Below are positions 15,920-25,500 of a DNA stretch of 64,000 nucleotides, piece after piece. The DNA is from Amycolatopsis sp. MtRt-6. GTDB taxonomy: Bacteria; Actinomycetota; Actinomycetes; Mycobacteriales; Pseudonocardiaceae. Position 1 is the stretch's first letter. Every line of letters begins with the position of its first letter. The DNA lies in assembly GCF_017308975.1 (NCBI RefSeq), contig NZ_JADWPD010000008.1, forward strand, positions 1 through 64,000, read 5' to 3'. The position numbers and the translations under genes are program-made. The notes below the pieces were generated by a model. The model was not told where the DNA came from. It saw only the letters and a program-made list of their open reading frames with translations, and ran no database searches.

Positions 15920-16831
15920 TCAGACCACTTGCAGCCCCGCGGAAGGGGTGTAGCGGACCGCGAAGGGATCGGACAGCTCCCCGGCGAACCCACCGTCGCG
16001 TTCGGACACGAACCCGATCAGGTGCCACGCGTTCCCGGCGTCGCGGACCAGGCGGGGCGCGTACAGCCCGGGGCACGACACGGGCCGGGCGAGCGACAGG
16101 TCCCACGGGCCGGTCACCGCGGGGCCGGGCACCGCCCACACCGCGGCCTCGGCCGCGCGGACGCCCAGGTTGCTGCAGAAGAGCAGCAGCGGCTGCCCGT
16201 CGACGACGGCGACCTGGGGCACCTCGAGGTGGCCGAAGCCGCCGGGCCGGGTGAGCGGGGGCCGGGCTTCCCAGTGCAGCAGGTCGGCCGAGAAGGCGTG
16301 GCCGATCACGCCGCCGCCGTCCTTCGCGTGCGCGGTGACGAGCATGTGCCAGCCGTCCCCGCCGGGCGCGGGGAACACCCACGGGTCCCGCCAGGCTTCG
16401 CCGGCCCAGTCCGCGCGGTCGTCGTGGGCGTACCAGGCCGGATCGGGCTCGACCAGGGGCTTCGCCCCGAAGCGGTGCCACGTGTGCAGGTCGTCCGAGA
16501 TGGCGAGGCCGATCCGCTGCACCGCGTGGCCGCCGTCGTCGCGAACCCCCGTGTAGAACAGGTACCAGCGCCGGTCCGGCCCGCGGACGACGGACCCGGT
16601 CCAGGTCGCGAGGTCGTCCCACGCCGGCCCGTCGGCGGGGACCAGGGCGTCGGCGACGAGCTCCCAGTTCCGCAGGTCGCGGGAAACGGCGTGCCCGATC
16701 GACGCCCGCCGGTGGCGCCGCTCGGGATCGAGCAACGCCCGCGAGGCGCGCAGGAAGAAGGCGTGGTGCCGGCCGTCGTCGTCCGTCGTGTACCAGCTGT
16801 CCCACACCCAGTGGTCGGGCAGGCGCAACAT
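15920..16831 (-). CDS. GH32/GH43-like five-bladed beta-propeller glycosidase
   Basis: This 303-residue cytoplasmic protein without a signal peptide has beta-propeller glycosidase features: the N-terminal WVWDSWYTTDDDG with a candidate nucleophile Asp, the RDP-type motif EAWRDPWVFPAP and the candidate acid/base Glu in FGHLEVPQVAV. These fit families GH32/GH43, probably acting on fructose- or other furanose-containing oligosaccharides. The start at 16831 has GGAGGT upstream. It follows the LacI gene by 23 bp in one operon, and the sugar ABC genes diverge from them. Confidence 0.78.
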   Translation of the reverse strand: MLRLPDHWVWDSWYTTDDDGRHHAFFLRASRALLDPERRHRRASIGHAVSRDLRNWELVADALVPADGPAWDDLATWTGSVVRGPDRRWYLFYTGVRDDGGHAVQRIGLAISDDLHTWHRFGAKPLVEPDPAWYAHDDRADWAGEAWRDPWVFPAPGGDGWHMLVTAHAKDGGGVIGHAFSADLLHWEARPPLTRPGGFGHLEVPQVAVVDGQPLLLFCSNLGVRAAEAAVWAVPGPAVTGPWDLSLARPVSCPGLYAPRLVRDAGNAWHLIGFVSERDGGFAGELSDPFAVRYTPSAGLQVV

Positions 16832-16854
16832 CGGGTGACCTCCAGGTCGGGGGT

Positions 16855-17904
16855 TCAGGACCGCGGACGCGTGACCGACGCGCGGGTGCGCAGCGGCATC
16901 GGGATGCGGTGGACCGGCGGCTCCCCGGTGGTTTCGCCGTTGATTTCGGCGAAGAGCGCGTCGACCGCCCGGCGGCCGAGCTCGTAGAACGGCAGGGCGA
17001 CGGTGGTGAGCTGGGGCCGCATCCACGAAGCAAGCGGGTGGTCGTCGAACGAGACCACCGAGACGTCGTCCGGGACGCGCAGCGAGGCGTCGTCCAGCGC
17101 CTGGTAGGCCCCGAAGGCGAGCCGGTCGTTGAGGCAGATCAAGGCCCGCGGCCGGGTGCGGGCGAGCAGTGCGCTGGTCGCTTCGAAGCCGTATTCGGGC
17201 AGCCAGTCGGCGGTCCGGGTGCCACTCGCGATCTCGACGCCGGCCTCGGCGAAGACCTCGCGGATGCCGATGAGCCGCTCGACGGCCGCGACGCTGTCCC
17301 GCGGCACGTTCCGGACGCCCGGCCCGGCGCCGATCAGGTGGATGCCGTCGCGGTGCCCGGCTTCCAGCAGCACCCGCGCGGCCGCGCGGCCGGCCTCGAC
17401 CTCGTCCGGGACCACCACGGGCAGCGGCGAAGGCGTCTTCGGCACGGCGTTGAGCAGCACCGCGGAGGTCGCCCGCAGGTTCTCGGGCACCGTGACGCGC
17501 CGGGTGTACATCGAGGCGAAGACGATCCCGTCGACCTGGCGGTCGTGCAGGCCTTCCAGCAACGCGTGTTCGAGCTTGCTGTCCCCTTCGGACTCACCGA
17601 TGAACAGCAGGACACCGCGGTCGCGGGCGGCTTCGATCGCCCCCTTGATCATGTCGCCCGCCAGCCGGGAGGTGGCGACCGTGTCGGAGACGAACCCGAT
17701 GGTCATCGTGCGCCCGGTGCGCAGCCCGGCGGAGACGATGTTCCGCCGGTAGCCCATTTCTTCCGCCACCGCCTTGAGGCGTTCCTGCACCTCGTCGGAA
17801 ATGCGCAGCTCGGCGCCGCGCCCCGAAAGCACCAGGGATGCGGTGCTCCGCGACACCCCCGCCGCCTTGGCGACGTCGGCCAGCGTGACCCGTCGTGGGC
17901 TCAC
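16855..17904 (-). CDS. LacI family transcriptional regulator
   Basis: This 349-residue regulator has the LacI helix-turn-helix at residues 5-50 (VTLADVAKAAGVSRSTASLV, then SDEVQERLKAVAEEMGYRRN) and a full sugar-binding domain ending in VSVVSFDDHPLASWMRPQL. It probably represses both its own operon with the GH32-like gene and the divergent ABC transporter through the operator at 17968-17985. The GTG at 17904 is preferred over upstream in-frame starts because the DNA-binding domain begins immediately after it. Confidence 0.92.
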   Translation of the reverse strand: MSPRRVTLADVAKAAGVSRSTASLVLSGRGAELRISDEVQERLKAVAEEMGYRRNIVSAGLRTGRTMTIGFVSDTVATSRLAGDMIKGAIEAARDRGVLLFIGESEGDSKLEHALLEGLHDRQVDGIVFASMYTRRVTVPENLRATSAVLLNAVPKTPSPLPVVVPDEVEAGRAAARVLLEAGHRDGIHLIGAGPGVRNVPRDSVAAVERLIGIREVFAEAGVEIASGTRTADWLPEYGFEATSALLARTRPRALICLNDRLAFGAYQALDDASLRVPDDVSVVSFDDHPLASWMRPQLTTVALPFYELGRRAVDALFAEINGETTGEPPVHRIPMPLRTRASVTRPRS

Positions 17905-17957
17905 CGTCGCACCCCCGCCTTCCCCTCGAACCTTGACACCGGCTTGTCCGATCACCG

Positions 17958-17986
17958 AGACTACCGATGCTAACTCGGTTTAGCAA
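17958..17986 (-). promoter_or_regulatory. lacI promoter overlapping a LacI-type operator
   Basis: On the minus strand TTGCTA (17986-17981), 17 bases and TAGTCT (17963-17958) form a promoter for the regulator. The near-palindrome TGCTAACTCGGTTTAGCA at 17968-17985 has the central CG and TGCTAA/TTAGCA arms typical of LacI-family operators. It can serve both divergent directions. Confidence 0.6.
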
Positions 17987-18035
17987 GATCGAATCCCCAG
18001 CTCGACCGGGGAATCCACACGCGACGGAGGAGACG

Positions 18036-19400
18036 ATGTTGTCCCGTCGAACACACCACAGCCGGCCCCTCGGCACGCTCGTGACCCTCACCCTGGCCGG
18101 CGCACTGGCGGCGTCCTGTTCGGCGCCGGGCGGCAGTGCGGGGCCGGGCGACACCACGGCCGCGGCCGTCACCGCGGAGCCGACGTGCGGCAGCGCGCCG
18201 GTCACCATGCGCGGGTACTTCGAAACCGGCTTCCCGATGGCCAAGGCGCTCACCGACGAGTTCACGAAGCAGTTCCCGAACGTCAAGTGGGACGTCCGTG
18301 AAGACCAGTTCGCGGTGATCACCCAGAACGCGCCCCGCGTCCTCGCCGACGACCCGCCGGACCTGATGCGCCTGCCGCAGGTGTCCGAGCTGGTCAAGGA
18401 CGGCCTGCTGAAGAACCTCGACGGGTACGCGAAGTGGTTCGGCTGGGACAAGTGGCCCGCCGGCCAGCTCGCGCAGCTGCGGATGGGCCCCGGCGGGCGG
18501 CCGCGGGGCGAGGGCTCGCTGTTCGCGATGGGCCTGAACTTCAGCATGACCGGCGTCTTCTACAACAAGCAGCTCGCGGCCCGGATCGGGATGACCACCC
18601 CGCCGGCCACGCTCGCGCAGCTCGACGAAGCCATGGCGAGGGCGAAGAACGCCGGTATCCAGCCGATCCAGCAGTTCAACGGCGGCGCCACCGGCGGACT
18701 GGCGTTCCCGCTGCAGAACCTGATGGCGGCACTGGGGCAGCCGGCGCCGATCAACGACTGGATCTACCAGAAGCCCGGCGCCACGATCGACACGCCGTCG
18801 AACCTGCAGGCCGCGCAACACCTCGAACAGTGGATCAAGGCCGGGTACTTCGCGCCGGACGTCAACGCCGTCGACTACGCGCAGATGGTCAGCCGCTTCA
18901 CCGCCGGGCAAGGCCTGTTCAGCTTCAACGGCGACTGGGAGTCGGCCAACCTGGACAAGCTGATGGCCGGCAACGCCGGGTTCTTCCCGATGCCGCCGGC
19001 CCAGGCGGGCGCCAAGCCCGCGGCCATGTCCGCGCCGCTCACCGTCGGGATCAGCGCCAAGGCACCGCACGCCGACTGCGCGGCGTTCTTCCTCAACTGG
19101 GTGGCGACGAACACCAAGGCGCGGGAAGTCGCCGTGCAGACCGGTGGATCGCACCCCATGGGCCCGGCGGACGCGCCGCTGCCGCCGGTCGCGGCGGGCA
19201 CGGTGACCGCGGGGACGCTCGAAGCCGCCGCCCAGGTCGACCGGGACGGGACCGCCATGGACTTCATCGCCAACGCGACCGGCGCCATCTACGCCAAGAG
19301 CTGGACGCCGCAGCTGCAGAAGCTGGTTTCCGGCGAGCAGACACCGGACGGGCTGCTCAAGTCGGTGCAGCGCGACTACGCCGAGCAGGTCGGGAGCTGA
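18036..19400 (+). CDS. Sugar ABC transporter substrate-binding lipoprotein
   Basis: This 454-residue extracellular solute-binding protein of family 1 has a lipoprotein signal peptide with lipobox LAASC (Cys28). The mature part has GYFETGFPMAKALTDEFTKQ at the start, FAMGLNFSMTGVFYNKQLAA in the hinge region and FSFNGDWESANLDKL later, the usual pattern for oligosaccharide-binding proteins. CGGAGGAG precedes the ATG. It heads an operon with two permeases. No ATPase gene is present, so a shared MsiK-like ATPase elsewhere is inferred. Confidence 0.93.
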   Translation: MLSRRTHHSRPLGTLVTLTLAGALAASCSAPGGSAGPGDTTAAAVTAEPTCGSAPVTMRGYFETGFPMAKALTDEFTKQFPNVKWDVREDQFAVITQNAPRVLADDPPDLMRLPQVSELVKDGLLKNLDGYAKWFGWDKWPAGQLAQLRMGPGGRPRGEGSLFAMGLNFSMTGVFYNKQLAARIGMTTPPATLAQLDEAMARAKNAGIQPIQQFNGGATGGLAFPLQNLMAALGQPAPINDWIYQKPGATIDTPSNLQAAQHLEQWIKAGYFAPDVNAVDYAQMVSRFTAGQGLFSFNGDWESANLDKLMAGNAGFFPMPPAQAGAKPAAMSAPLTVGISAKAPHADCAAFFLNWVATNTKAREVAVQTGGSHPMGPADAPLPPVAAGTVTAGTLEAAAQVDRDGTAMDFIANATGAIYAKSWTPQLQKLVSGEQTPDGLLKSVQRDYAEQVGS

Positions 19401-19402
19401 GG

Positions 19403-20410
19403 ATGGCGCGTCACAAACCGCTTGCCGTCCGGGACGAGCGCCCCAATGTGGCCTTCGGTGCGTTGAACGCACCCAAGGCGGCCTTCGGTGCGTTGAACGC
19501 AACCAAGGCCACATTGGGGCGCAGGCCGCCTGCGCGCCGGCGACGACGTGCGGGCTGGGCGGGCTGGCTCTTCGTGGCCCCGGCCCTGATCTGCTACGCC
19601 GTGTTCGTGCTGCGGCCGATCGTCCTCACCGTCCAGTACTCGTTCTACGACTGGAACGGCGTCGGCGCGTCCCGCTGGGCGGGCTTGGCCAACTACGGCA
19701 AGGTCTTCACCGATCCCGAGCTGTACGAGTCGATCCTGCACGCGTTCGAGCTGATCCTCTTCTTCAGCGGGATCCCGGTGCTGCTCGGCCTGGCGATCGC
19801 GGCGACGATCCGCCGCATCGCGACGAGCCGCCTCGCGCTCGTCGCCCGGACCGTGCTGTTCCTGCCGCAGGTCATCCCGCTCGTCGCCGCCGGCATCGCG
19901 TGGACGTGGCTGCTGTCGGCCACCGGCGTCGTCAACCAGCTGTTCTCGGCGCTGGGCCTCGGCAAGGTGACGACGGCGTGGCTCGGCGGCTCCTCGACCG
20001 CGCTGCCCGCGGTGGGCGCGATCGGCGCCTGGGTCCTGCTCGGCCTGTGCATCCTGCTGTTCCTGTCCGGCATGAGCAAGATCGACCCGGCACTGTACGA
20101 GGCGGCCCGCATCGACGGGGCCGGGGTGGTCCGCGAGTTCTTCGCGATCACGGTGCCGAGCCTGCGCCAGGAGATCGGCGTCTGCGTGACCGTGACGGTG
20201 ATCGCCGCGCTCGCGAGCTTCGACATCGTGTACGTCTCGACCCAGGGCGGCCCCGGGAACGCCACCATGGTGCCGGGCCTGGAGATCTACTACCTCGCGT
20301 TCTCGCAGCGCGAGGTGGGGCTGGCCTCCGCGCTCGCCGTCGTGCTCATGGTGGTCGTCCTCGTGGTCGTGCTCCCGATCCAGCGCATCTCCCGGGAGGA
20401 GAAACCGTGA
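19403..20410 (+). CDS. Sugar ABC transporter permease (MalF-type) with in-frame repeat insertion
   Basis: This 335-residue inner-membrane permease has about six transmembrane segments starting near residue 54 (WLFVAPALICYAVFVL) and the EAA-loop YEAARIDGAGVVREFFAITV near residue 232. Residues 12-40 (ERPNVAFGALNAPKAAFGAL and onward) are encoded by the 85-bp repeat at 19438-19522, a sequence otherwise found between genes. The membrane domain begins only after it, so the extra cytoplasmic leader is not part of the family. GGGAG lies upstream of the ATG. It overlaps the next permease as GTGA. Confidence 0.92.
   Translation: MARHKPLAVRDERPNVAFGALNAPKAAFGALNATKATLGRRPPARRRRRAGWAGWLFVAPALICYAVFVLRPIVLTVQYSFYDWNGVGASRWAGLANYGKVFTDPELYESILHAFELILFFSGIPVLLGLAIAATIRRIATSRLALVARTVLFLPQVIPLVAAGIAWTWLLSATGVVNQLFSALGLGKVTTAWLGGSSTALPAVGAIGAWVLLGLCILLFLSGMSKIDPALYEAARIDGAGVVREFFAITVPSLRQEIGVCVTVTVIAALASFDIVYVSTQGGPGNATMVPGLEIYYLAFSQREVGLASALAVVLMVVVLVVVLPIQRISREEKP
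19438..19522. repeat. 85-bp palindromic repeat, copy B, inside a coding region
   Basis: The element has the same length and architecture as copy A (3675-3759): outer arms GCGCCCCAATGTGGCC and GGCCACATTGGGGCGC, here perfectly complementary over 16 bases, and two internal units of about 30 bp. It is read through in frame by the permease gene and encodes two copies of a ten-residue motif, KAAFGALNAP-like. 85 bp is not a multiple of three, so the host frame must have absorbed the remainder. Confidence 0.9.
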
Positions 20411-21231
20411 CGGGCACCGCACGGGCCGGTCTCACCGGCCGCGTCCTGCTCATCGTGCTGATGGCGGTCACCCTGCTGCCGTTCGTCAGCCTCTTCGTCA
20501 CCGCCCTGCACCCGGCGGGCAGCTATCCGTCCGGTCTGGACTGGCCGGCCGACCCGCAGTGGGGCAACTTCGTCCGGGCGTTCGAAGTGGCGCGGCTGGG
20601 CGAGTTCCTGAAGTCGAGCGTGCTCATCGTGCTCGGCGTCGTCCCCGTCTCGCTGCTGATCGCGACGATGGCCGGCTTCGCCACCGGGCACCTGCGCATG
20701 CCCGGCGGCCGCGCGGTGTTCCTGGTCTTCGTCCTCGGCCTGACGCTGCCGTTCGAAGGCATCATCACGCCGCTGTACTTCCAGGTGCGGGACATGGGCC
20801 TGCTCAACACCCGGTGGGCGATCATCCTGCCGCTGATCGGCCTGTACATGCCGTTTTCGGTGTACTGGATGCGCGCCCACTTCGTGACGATGCCGCAGGA
20901 GCTGTCGGAGAGCGCCCGGGTGGACGGCGTCAGCACCTGGCAGCTGTTCTGGCGCATCCACGTCCCGCTGGCGAAGCCCGCGCTCTCGTCGCTGGCGATC
21001 CTGCTGTTCCTGTGGACCTGGAACCAGTTCCTGCTCGCGATCGTGCTGGTGGACGAACCCACGAAACGCACGATGGCCGGCGCGCTGGGGGCGTTCCAGG
21101 GCCAGTGGGGCACCGACATCCCGCTGCTGTGCGCCGGTTCGCTGCTGATCCTGACGCCGACGCTGGTGGTCTTCCTGATCTTCCAGCGGCGCTTCGTGTC
21201 GGCGTTGCTGGCGGGTTCCTTGAAGGGCTGA
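20407..21231 (+). CDS. Sugar ABC transporter permease (MalG-type)
   Basis: This 274-residue permease has six transmembrane segments and the EAA-loop SESARVDGVSTWQLFWRIHV near residue 165. FQGQWGTDIPLLCAGSLLIL near the C-terminus is typical of CUT1-family MalG components. The GTG start overlaps the stop of the first permease, so the two are translationally coupled. With the binding protein and the other permease it forms a CUT1 importer that needs an ATPase encoded elsewhere. Confidence 0.94.
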   Translation: MTGTARAGLTGRVLLIVLMAVTLLPFVSLFVTALHPAGSYPSGLDWPADPQWGNFVRAFEVARLGEFLKSSVLIVLGVVPVSLLIATMAGFATGHLRMPGGRAVFLVFVLGLTLPFEGIITPLYFQVRDMGLLNTRWAIILPLIGLYMPFSVYWMRAHFVTMPQELSESARVDGVSTWQLFWRIHVPLAKPALSSLAILLFLWTWNQFLLAIVLVDEPTKRTMAGALGAFQGQWGTDIPLLCAGSLLILTPTLVVFLIFQRRFVSALLAGSLKG

Positions 21232-21341
21232 CCGGCGGCTCGGCCCGGGTTGCGCGCGGCCGGCTCCTGGGCCGGTTCGACGTCCTGTCCCCGGGCCGCG
21301 CTAGCATCCCGGCGGCGGCCGCGCCGATCAGGAGGCGAAAG

Positions 21342-22511
21342 ATGGCGGACGAACGCGGCGTCGAAGCCGTCGAGCAGTGGTTCCGGCGGCGAGGGCTGCC
21401 CGCCGTCGTGCGGGGGCGGCCCGCGCACCTGCTGGTCCGCACCGCCCCGGCGGTCGTGTTCATCGCCGCCTGGCAGGTACTGACCTCCGTGCTGTCCGCG
21501 GTGGACGGCCAAACAGACGCGGAATTCGACCGGCTGATGCAGAGCGACCTGTTCGCCCTCGGGTACGGCGGCCTGCTGCTGGGCCTGGTCGTCGTCCCGG
21601 CCCTCGGCTCCTGGCTCACCGCGCGGTGGGTGCGGCGCAAGCTGGTCGACCGCGGCGGGGCCGGGCCCGCGGCGGTCATGGCGACCGTGTTGGTGGTTGC
21701 CGTGCCCGTCGCCGAGCAGGTGCTCGAAGACGACCCGGTGCCACTCGGCCTGGTGATCCAGGCGGCGATCCTGGCCGGGCTGTTCGCCGCCGCGTTCGTC
21801 GGGGTCGGCTCGATCGTCGGCTGGGCGCTGCGGGCCGCGTTCCGCCAGATCCGGCTGCTGGGCGAACTGACCAGCCGGGTACTCCCCCTGCTCCTGCTGT
21901 TCACCGTCTTCGGGTTCTTCACCACCGAGATCTGGCAGGTCGGCGCCGCGCTGCCGCGGCCGCGGATGTGGCTGGTCGTCGGGCTCTTCGCCGTGGTCGC
22001 CGTGGTGTTCCTGCTCGCGATGCTCAAGGCGGAGGTCACGACGCTGACCCAGTCGCGCACCGCCCCGGTCGGCCTCGACAAGCTGCGCGAAACCCCGCTG
22101 GCGCCGTTCCTCGCGGACGGCGTCCCCGCCGAACGCCTCCCGCTCACGAAGCTGGAACGCGCGAACATGGTCCTCGTCCTGGTGCTGACCCAGGTGCTGC
22201 AGACCCTCGTGCTCGCTGCGCTCGTCTTCGTCTTCTTCGTGGCCTTCGGGATCATCGCGATCCAGCACTCGGTGATCAAGACGTGGATCGGCCGCGACCC
22301 GGCCTCCGGCACGCTCTTCGGCATCCAGCTGCCGGTGCCGGAAGAGCTGCTGCAGGTCTCCCTGTTCATCGCCGCGTTCTCCGGCCTGTACTTCGCCGCC
22401 TCGACGGTGACCGACGCCAAGTACCGCAGCGCCTTCTTCGACCCGCTCGCCGACCACCTGGCCGTCAGCCTCGTGGCCAGGGACCTCTACCTCGGCGCCC
22501 GGAAGCGGTAG
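21342..22511 (+). CDS. Polytopic membrane protein of unknown function
   Basis: I do not recognise a family for this 389-residue protein. It has about eight hydrophobic segments: near residues 30-50, 75-95, 110-130, 140-165, 180-200, 205-225, 285-310 and 340-360. A cytoplasmic-like stretch with TTLTQSRTAPVGLDKLRETP lies between the sixth and seventh. No signal peptide or catalytic motif is seen. AGGAGG lies eight bases before the ATG. It is 110 bp after the sugar permease and converges with the rhamnosidase gene, overlapping it by 25 bp. Confidence 0.8.
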   Translation: MADERGVEAVEQWFRRRGLPAVVRGRPAHLLVRTAPAVVFIAAWQVLTSVLSAVDGQTDAEFDRLMQSDLFALGYGGLLLGLVVVPALGSWLTARWVRRKLVDRGGAGPAAVMATVLVVAVPVAEQVLEDDPVPLGLVIQAAILAGLFAAAFVGVGSIVGWALRAAFRQIRLLGELTSRVLPLLLLFTVFGFFTTEIWQVGAALPRPRMWLVVGLFAVVAVVFLLAMLKAEVTTLTQSRTAPVGLDKLRETPLAPFLADGVPAERLPLTKLERANMVLVLVLTQVLQTLVLAALVFVFFVAFGIIAIQHSVIKTWIGRDPASGTLFGIQLPVPEELLQVSLFIAAFSGLYFAASTVTDAKYRSAFFDPLADHLAVSLVARDLYLGARKR

Positions 22512-25500
22512 GTCCCGGACCCGACGACCACGACGGTGGCCTTCTTCCCCGCATCGTACGTCACGCTCGAAACGCCCGGCGCCCACCGCACCGGCTTGCC
22601 CGACTCGGTGACGTTCCCGGCCGGGATCACCACCTCGGCGGTCGTGCCGGCCGGCACGGTGACGGTCATCGTCAGCCCGTCACCGGTGAGAGCCCACGCG
22701 TTCGACAGCCGCCCGTAAACGGTGTCGATGGCCCCTTCGGCGTGGGTGAGCCCGCCGCCGACGCGCGGCTCGATCACGCTCTTGCGGTAGCCGGCTTCCT
22801 TGATCCGGATGCCGCCGATGTTCTGGTGCATCCAGTCGGCGACCGCGCCGTAGGCGTAGTGGTTGAACGAGTTCATGTCCACCGGCCCGAAGGTGCCGTC
22901 GGGCTGGATGGAGTTCCAGCGCTCCCAGACGGTGGTGGCGCCCTTGCCGATCTCGTAGCCCCACGACGGGTAGTCCTTTTTGGACAGCAGCGTGTAGGCG
23001 AGGTCGTCGCGGCCGATGTTCGTCAGCGCCGGCAGCAGCCACGGCGTCCCGATGAACCCGGTCTTGAGGTGGTTGTCGCTCTGCGCGAGCTTCGCCACGT
23101 ACTTCTCCCCCGCCTTGGCCCGCAACGCCGGATCGGTGATCAGCTCCATGCCGAGGGCGAGCGCGTACCCGGTCTGCGAGCCGCCCAGCACCGTCCCGTC
23201 CGCGGCCACGTAGGCCTTGGTGAACGCGGCGCGGACGTCCTCATAGAGCCGGGAGTACTCCGCCGCTTCGGCGGTCCGGCCGACCGCCGCCGCCATTTCC
23301 GCCATCATCCGGACGTCCTGCGCCCAGATCGCGGTCCCGAGCACGCCCTGGTCCGACGGGTCGTCCAGGTTCAGCCAGTCGTTGGTGAAGAACGTCAGCC
23401 GCCCGGTCTCCAGGTTGTCCGGCCCGGCGCTCGCCCGGGCGTAGGCGAAGAACCGGCTCATCGCGTCGTAGTTGTCGCGCAGCACCCGGGTGTCGGAGTA
23501 GGCGTGCCACAGGGCGTACGGCACGGTGATGAGCGCGTCTTCCCAGCCGACGCCGCTCTCGTCGAACGCCCCGTTCGTCGCCGGGACGACCGCCGGGATC
23601 GACCCGGTGGGCTTCTGCTCGTCGCGGACGTCGGTCAGCCACTTCCCGAGGAACGCCCGCATGTCGCTCAGGTAGCTCGCGGTCGGCGCGAAGATGCTGA
23701 TGTCGCCGGTCCAGCCGAGCCGCTCGTCCCGCGCCGGGGTGTCGGTCGGGATCGAGAGGAAGTTGCCCCGCGCGCCCCACGCGACGTTGCTCAGCAGCTG
23801 GTTCAGCATGCCGTCGGACGTGCCCAGGGTTCCGGTGCGGCGCAGGTCCGAGCCCCACACGACACCCTGGACGTCGGCGGCGGGCGGCGGCGTGGCGAGC
23901 CCGGTGACCTCGACGTAGCGGAACCCGTGCTGGGTGAACGTCGGCTGGTAGGTGATCGTGCTGTCCTTCGCGAACCGGTAGTAGTCGGTGGCGGTCGCGG
24001 CCCGCAGGTTCGCCACGTACATCGTGCCGTCGGGGTTGAGCACCTCGGCGTGCCGGAGCCGGACCGTGTCGCCGGCCTTGCCGGTGATCTTCACCCGGGC
24101 CACGCCGACCATGTTCTGGCCGAGGTCGTAGACGGTCACCCCCGGCGCCGGCGTCGTCACGGCTTTCGTGGCGAGGACCTGGGTTTCCCGCACCGGCTCG
24201 TCCGGCTGCGGCGCCAGCTTGGCCGTGTCCGAAGGCCGCACGACGACCGGCGCCCACGCCGAGTCGTCGAACCCGGCGTCCGCCCAGCCCGGCTGCTCGA
24301 GCCGGGCGTCGTAGGTCTCGCCGAGCTGGTTGTCGGTGGCCGCGAACGGGCCGGTGGCCCACTTCCAGGACGGCGTCGTGTCGACCCACTGCACGCTGCC
24401 GTCGGCGTAGGTGATCTTGAGCCGCGCGACGAGTGCCAGGTCGGTGCCGTACTGCCCCTTGCCGGCGAGGCCGATCTTCCCGGCCCACCACCCGTCGCCC
24501 AGTGCCGCGCCGAACCCGTTCGCGCCCGCCCGGACGAGGCCGGTGACGTCGTAGGTCTGGGACTGGATGCGCCGGGCGTACTCGGTGTAGCCCGGCGCGA
24601 GGTACTGGTCGCCGACCTTGCGGCCGTTGAGCGTGAGCTGGTAGACGCCGTGCGCCGACGCGTAGACCCGCGCCTGCGCCACGCGCTTGCCCGGCGTGGT
24701 CGCGAACGACGTCCGCAGCAGCGGCCCGTAGGTGTCACGGCCGGCCAGCAGGGCGTCGGTGTTCCCCGTGACGGTCAGTTCGCCGTTGCCGACGCTGCCG
24801 CCGGTGAACGGGTTGGGCACGGCGAACTCGGGGTCCGCCAGCACGGTGCCGTCCGGCTTGGTGACGGTGAACTTCCGCACGGTCACCGACTCCGTCCCGT
24901 AGGTGCGCAGGCCGGGCCGCCCGCTCGGGAGGTCCGCCGCGGTGCGCGTGTCGACGACGACACCGTCCAAAGTGGTCCGGATCGTGGTGCCCTCGACGGT
25001 GTAGGCCACGGTGTGCGTCCCGGTCAGCAGGCCGGCCCGGGTGAACCCGAACGGCCGCAGGTCCACTTCGGCCAGCACGGCGTAGTCGCCGTTGACCCGG
25101 CGGTGCGGCCGCAGCATCGGCACCGACGTCGCGGAGTCACCGACGTTGATCTGCCACATGAAGGCGTTGCCGAGGTCCCGCGCGCGCAGGAAGGTCCCGA
25201 AGGCGAGGTTGTTCAGCCGGAAGGTTTCCGTGACGGTGTAGCCGGTCCACTGGTCGTAGGCCGGAGCGGGCTTGCCGATCCAGGCCGCCGGACCCCAGTC
25301 GGCCGCGGTGAGCAGCCCGGTTTCGAACCAGGCGGGCGCGCTCCAGCGGCTCGGCGTGCCCCGGTCGTCCCAAACCCGGACCCGCCAGAAGTACCGCGTA
25401 CCGGAGGCGAGCGCGGGGCCGCCGTAGGCGACATCGACCTGCTGGGCCGACGCGACTCGGCCGGAGCGCCACCCGCCGGCGGCCTGCGGCGACCGCCCGA

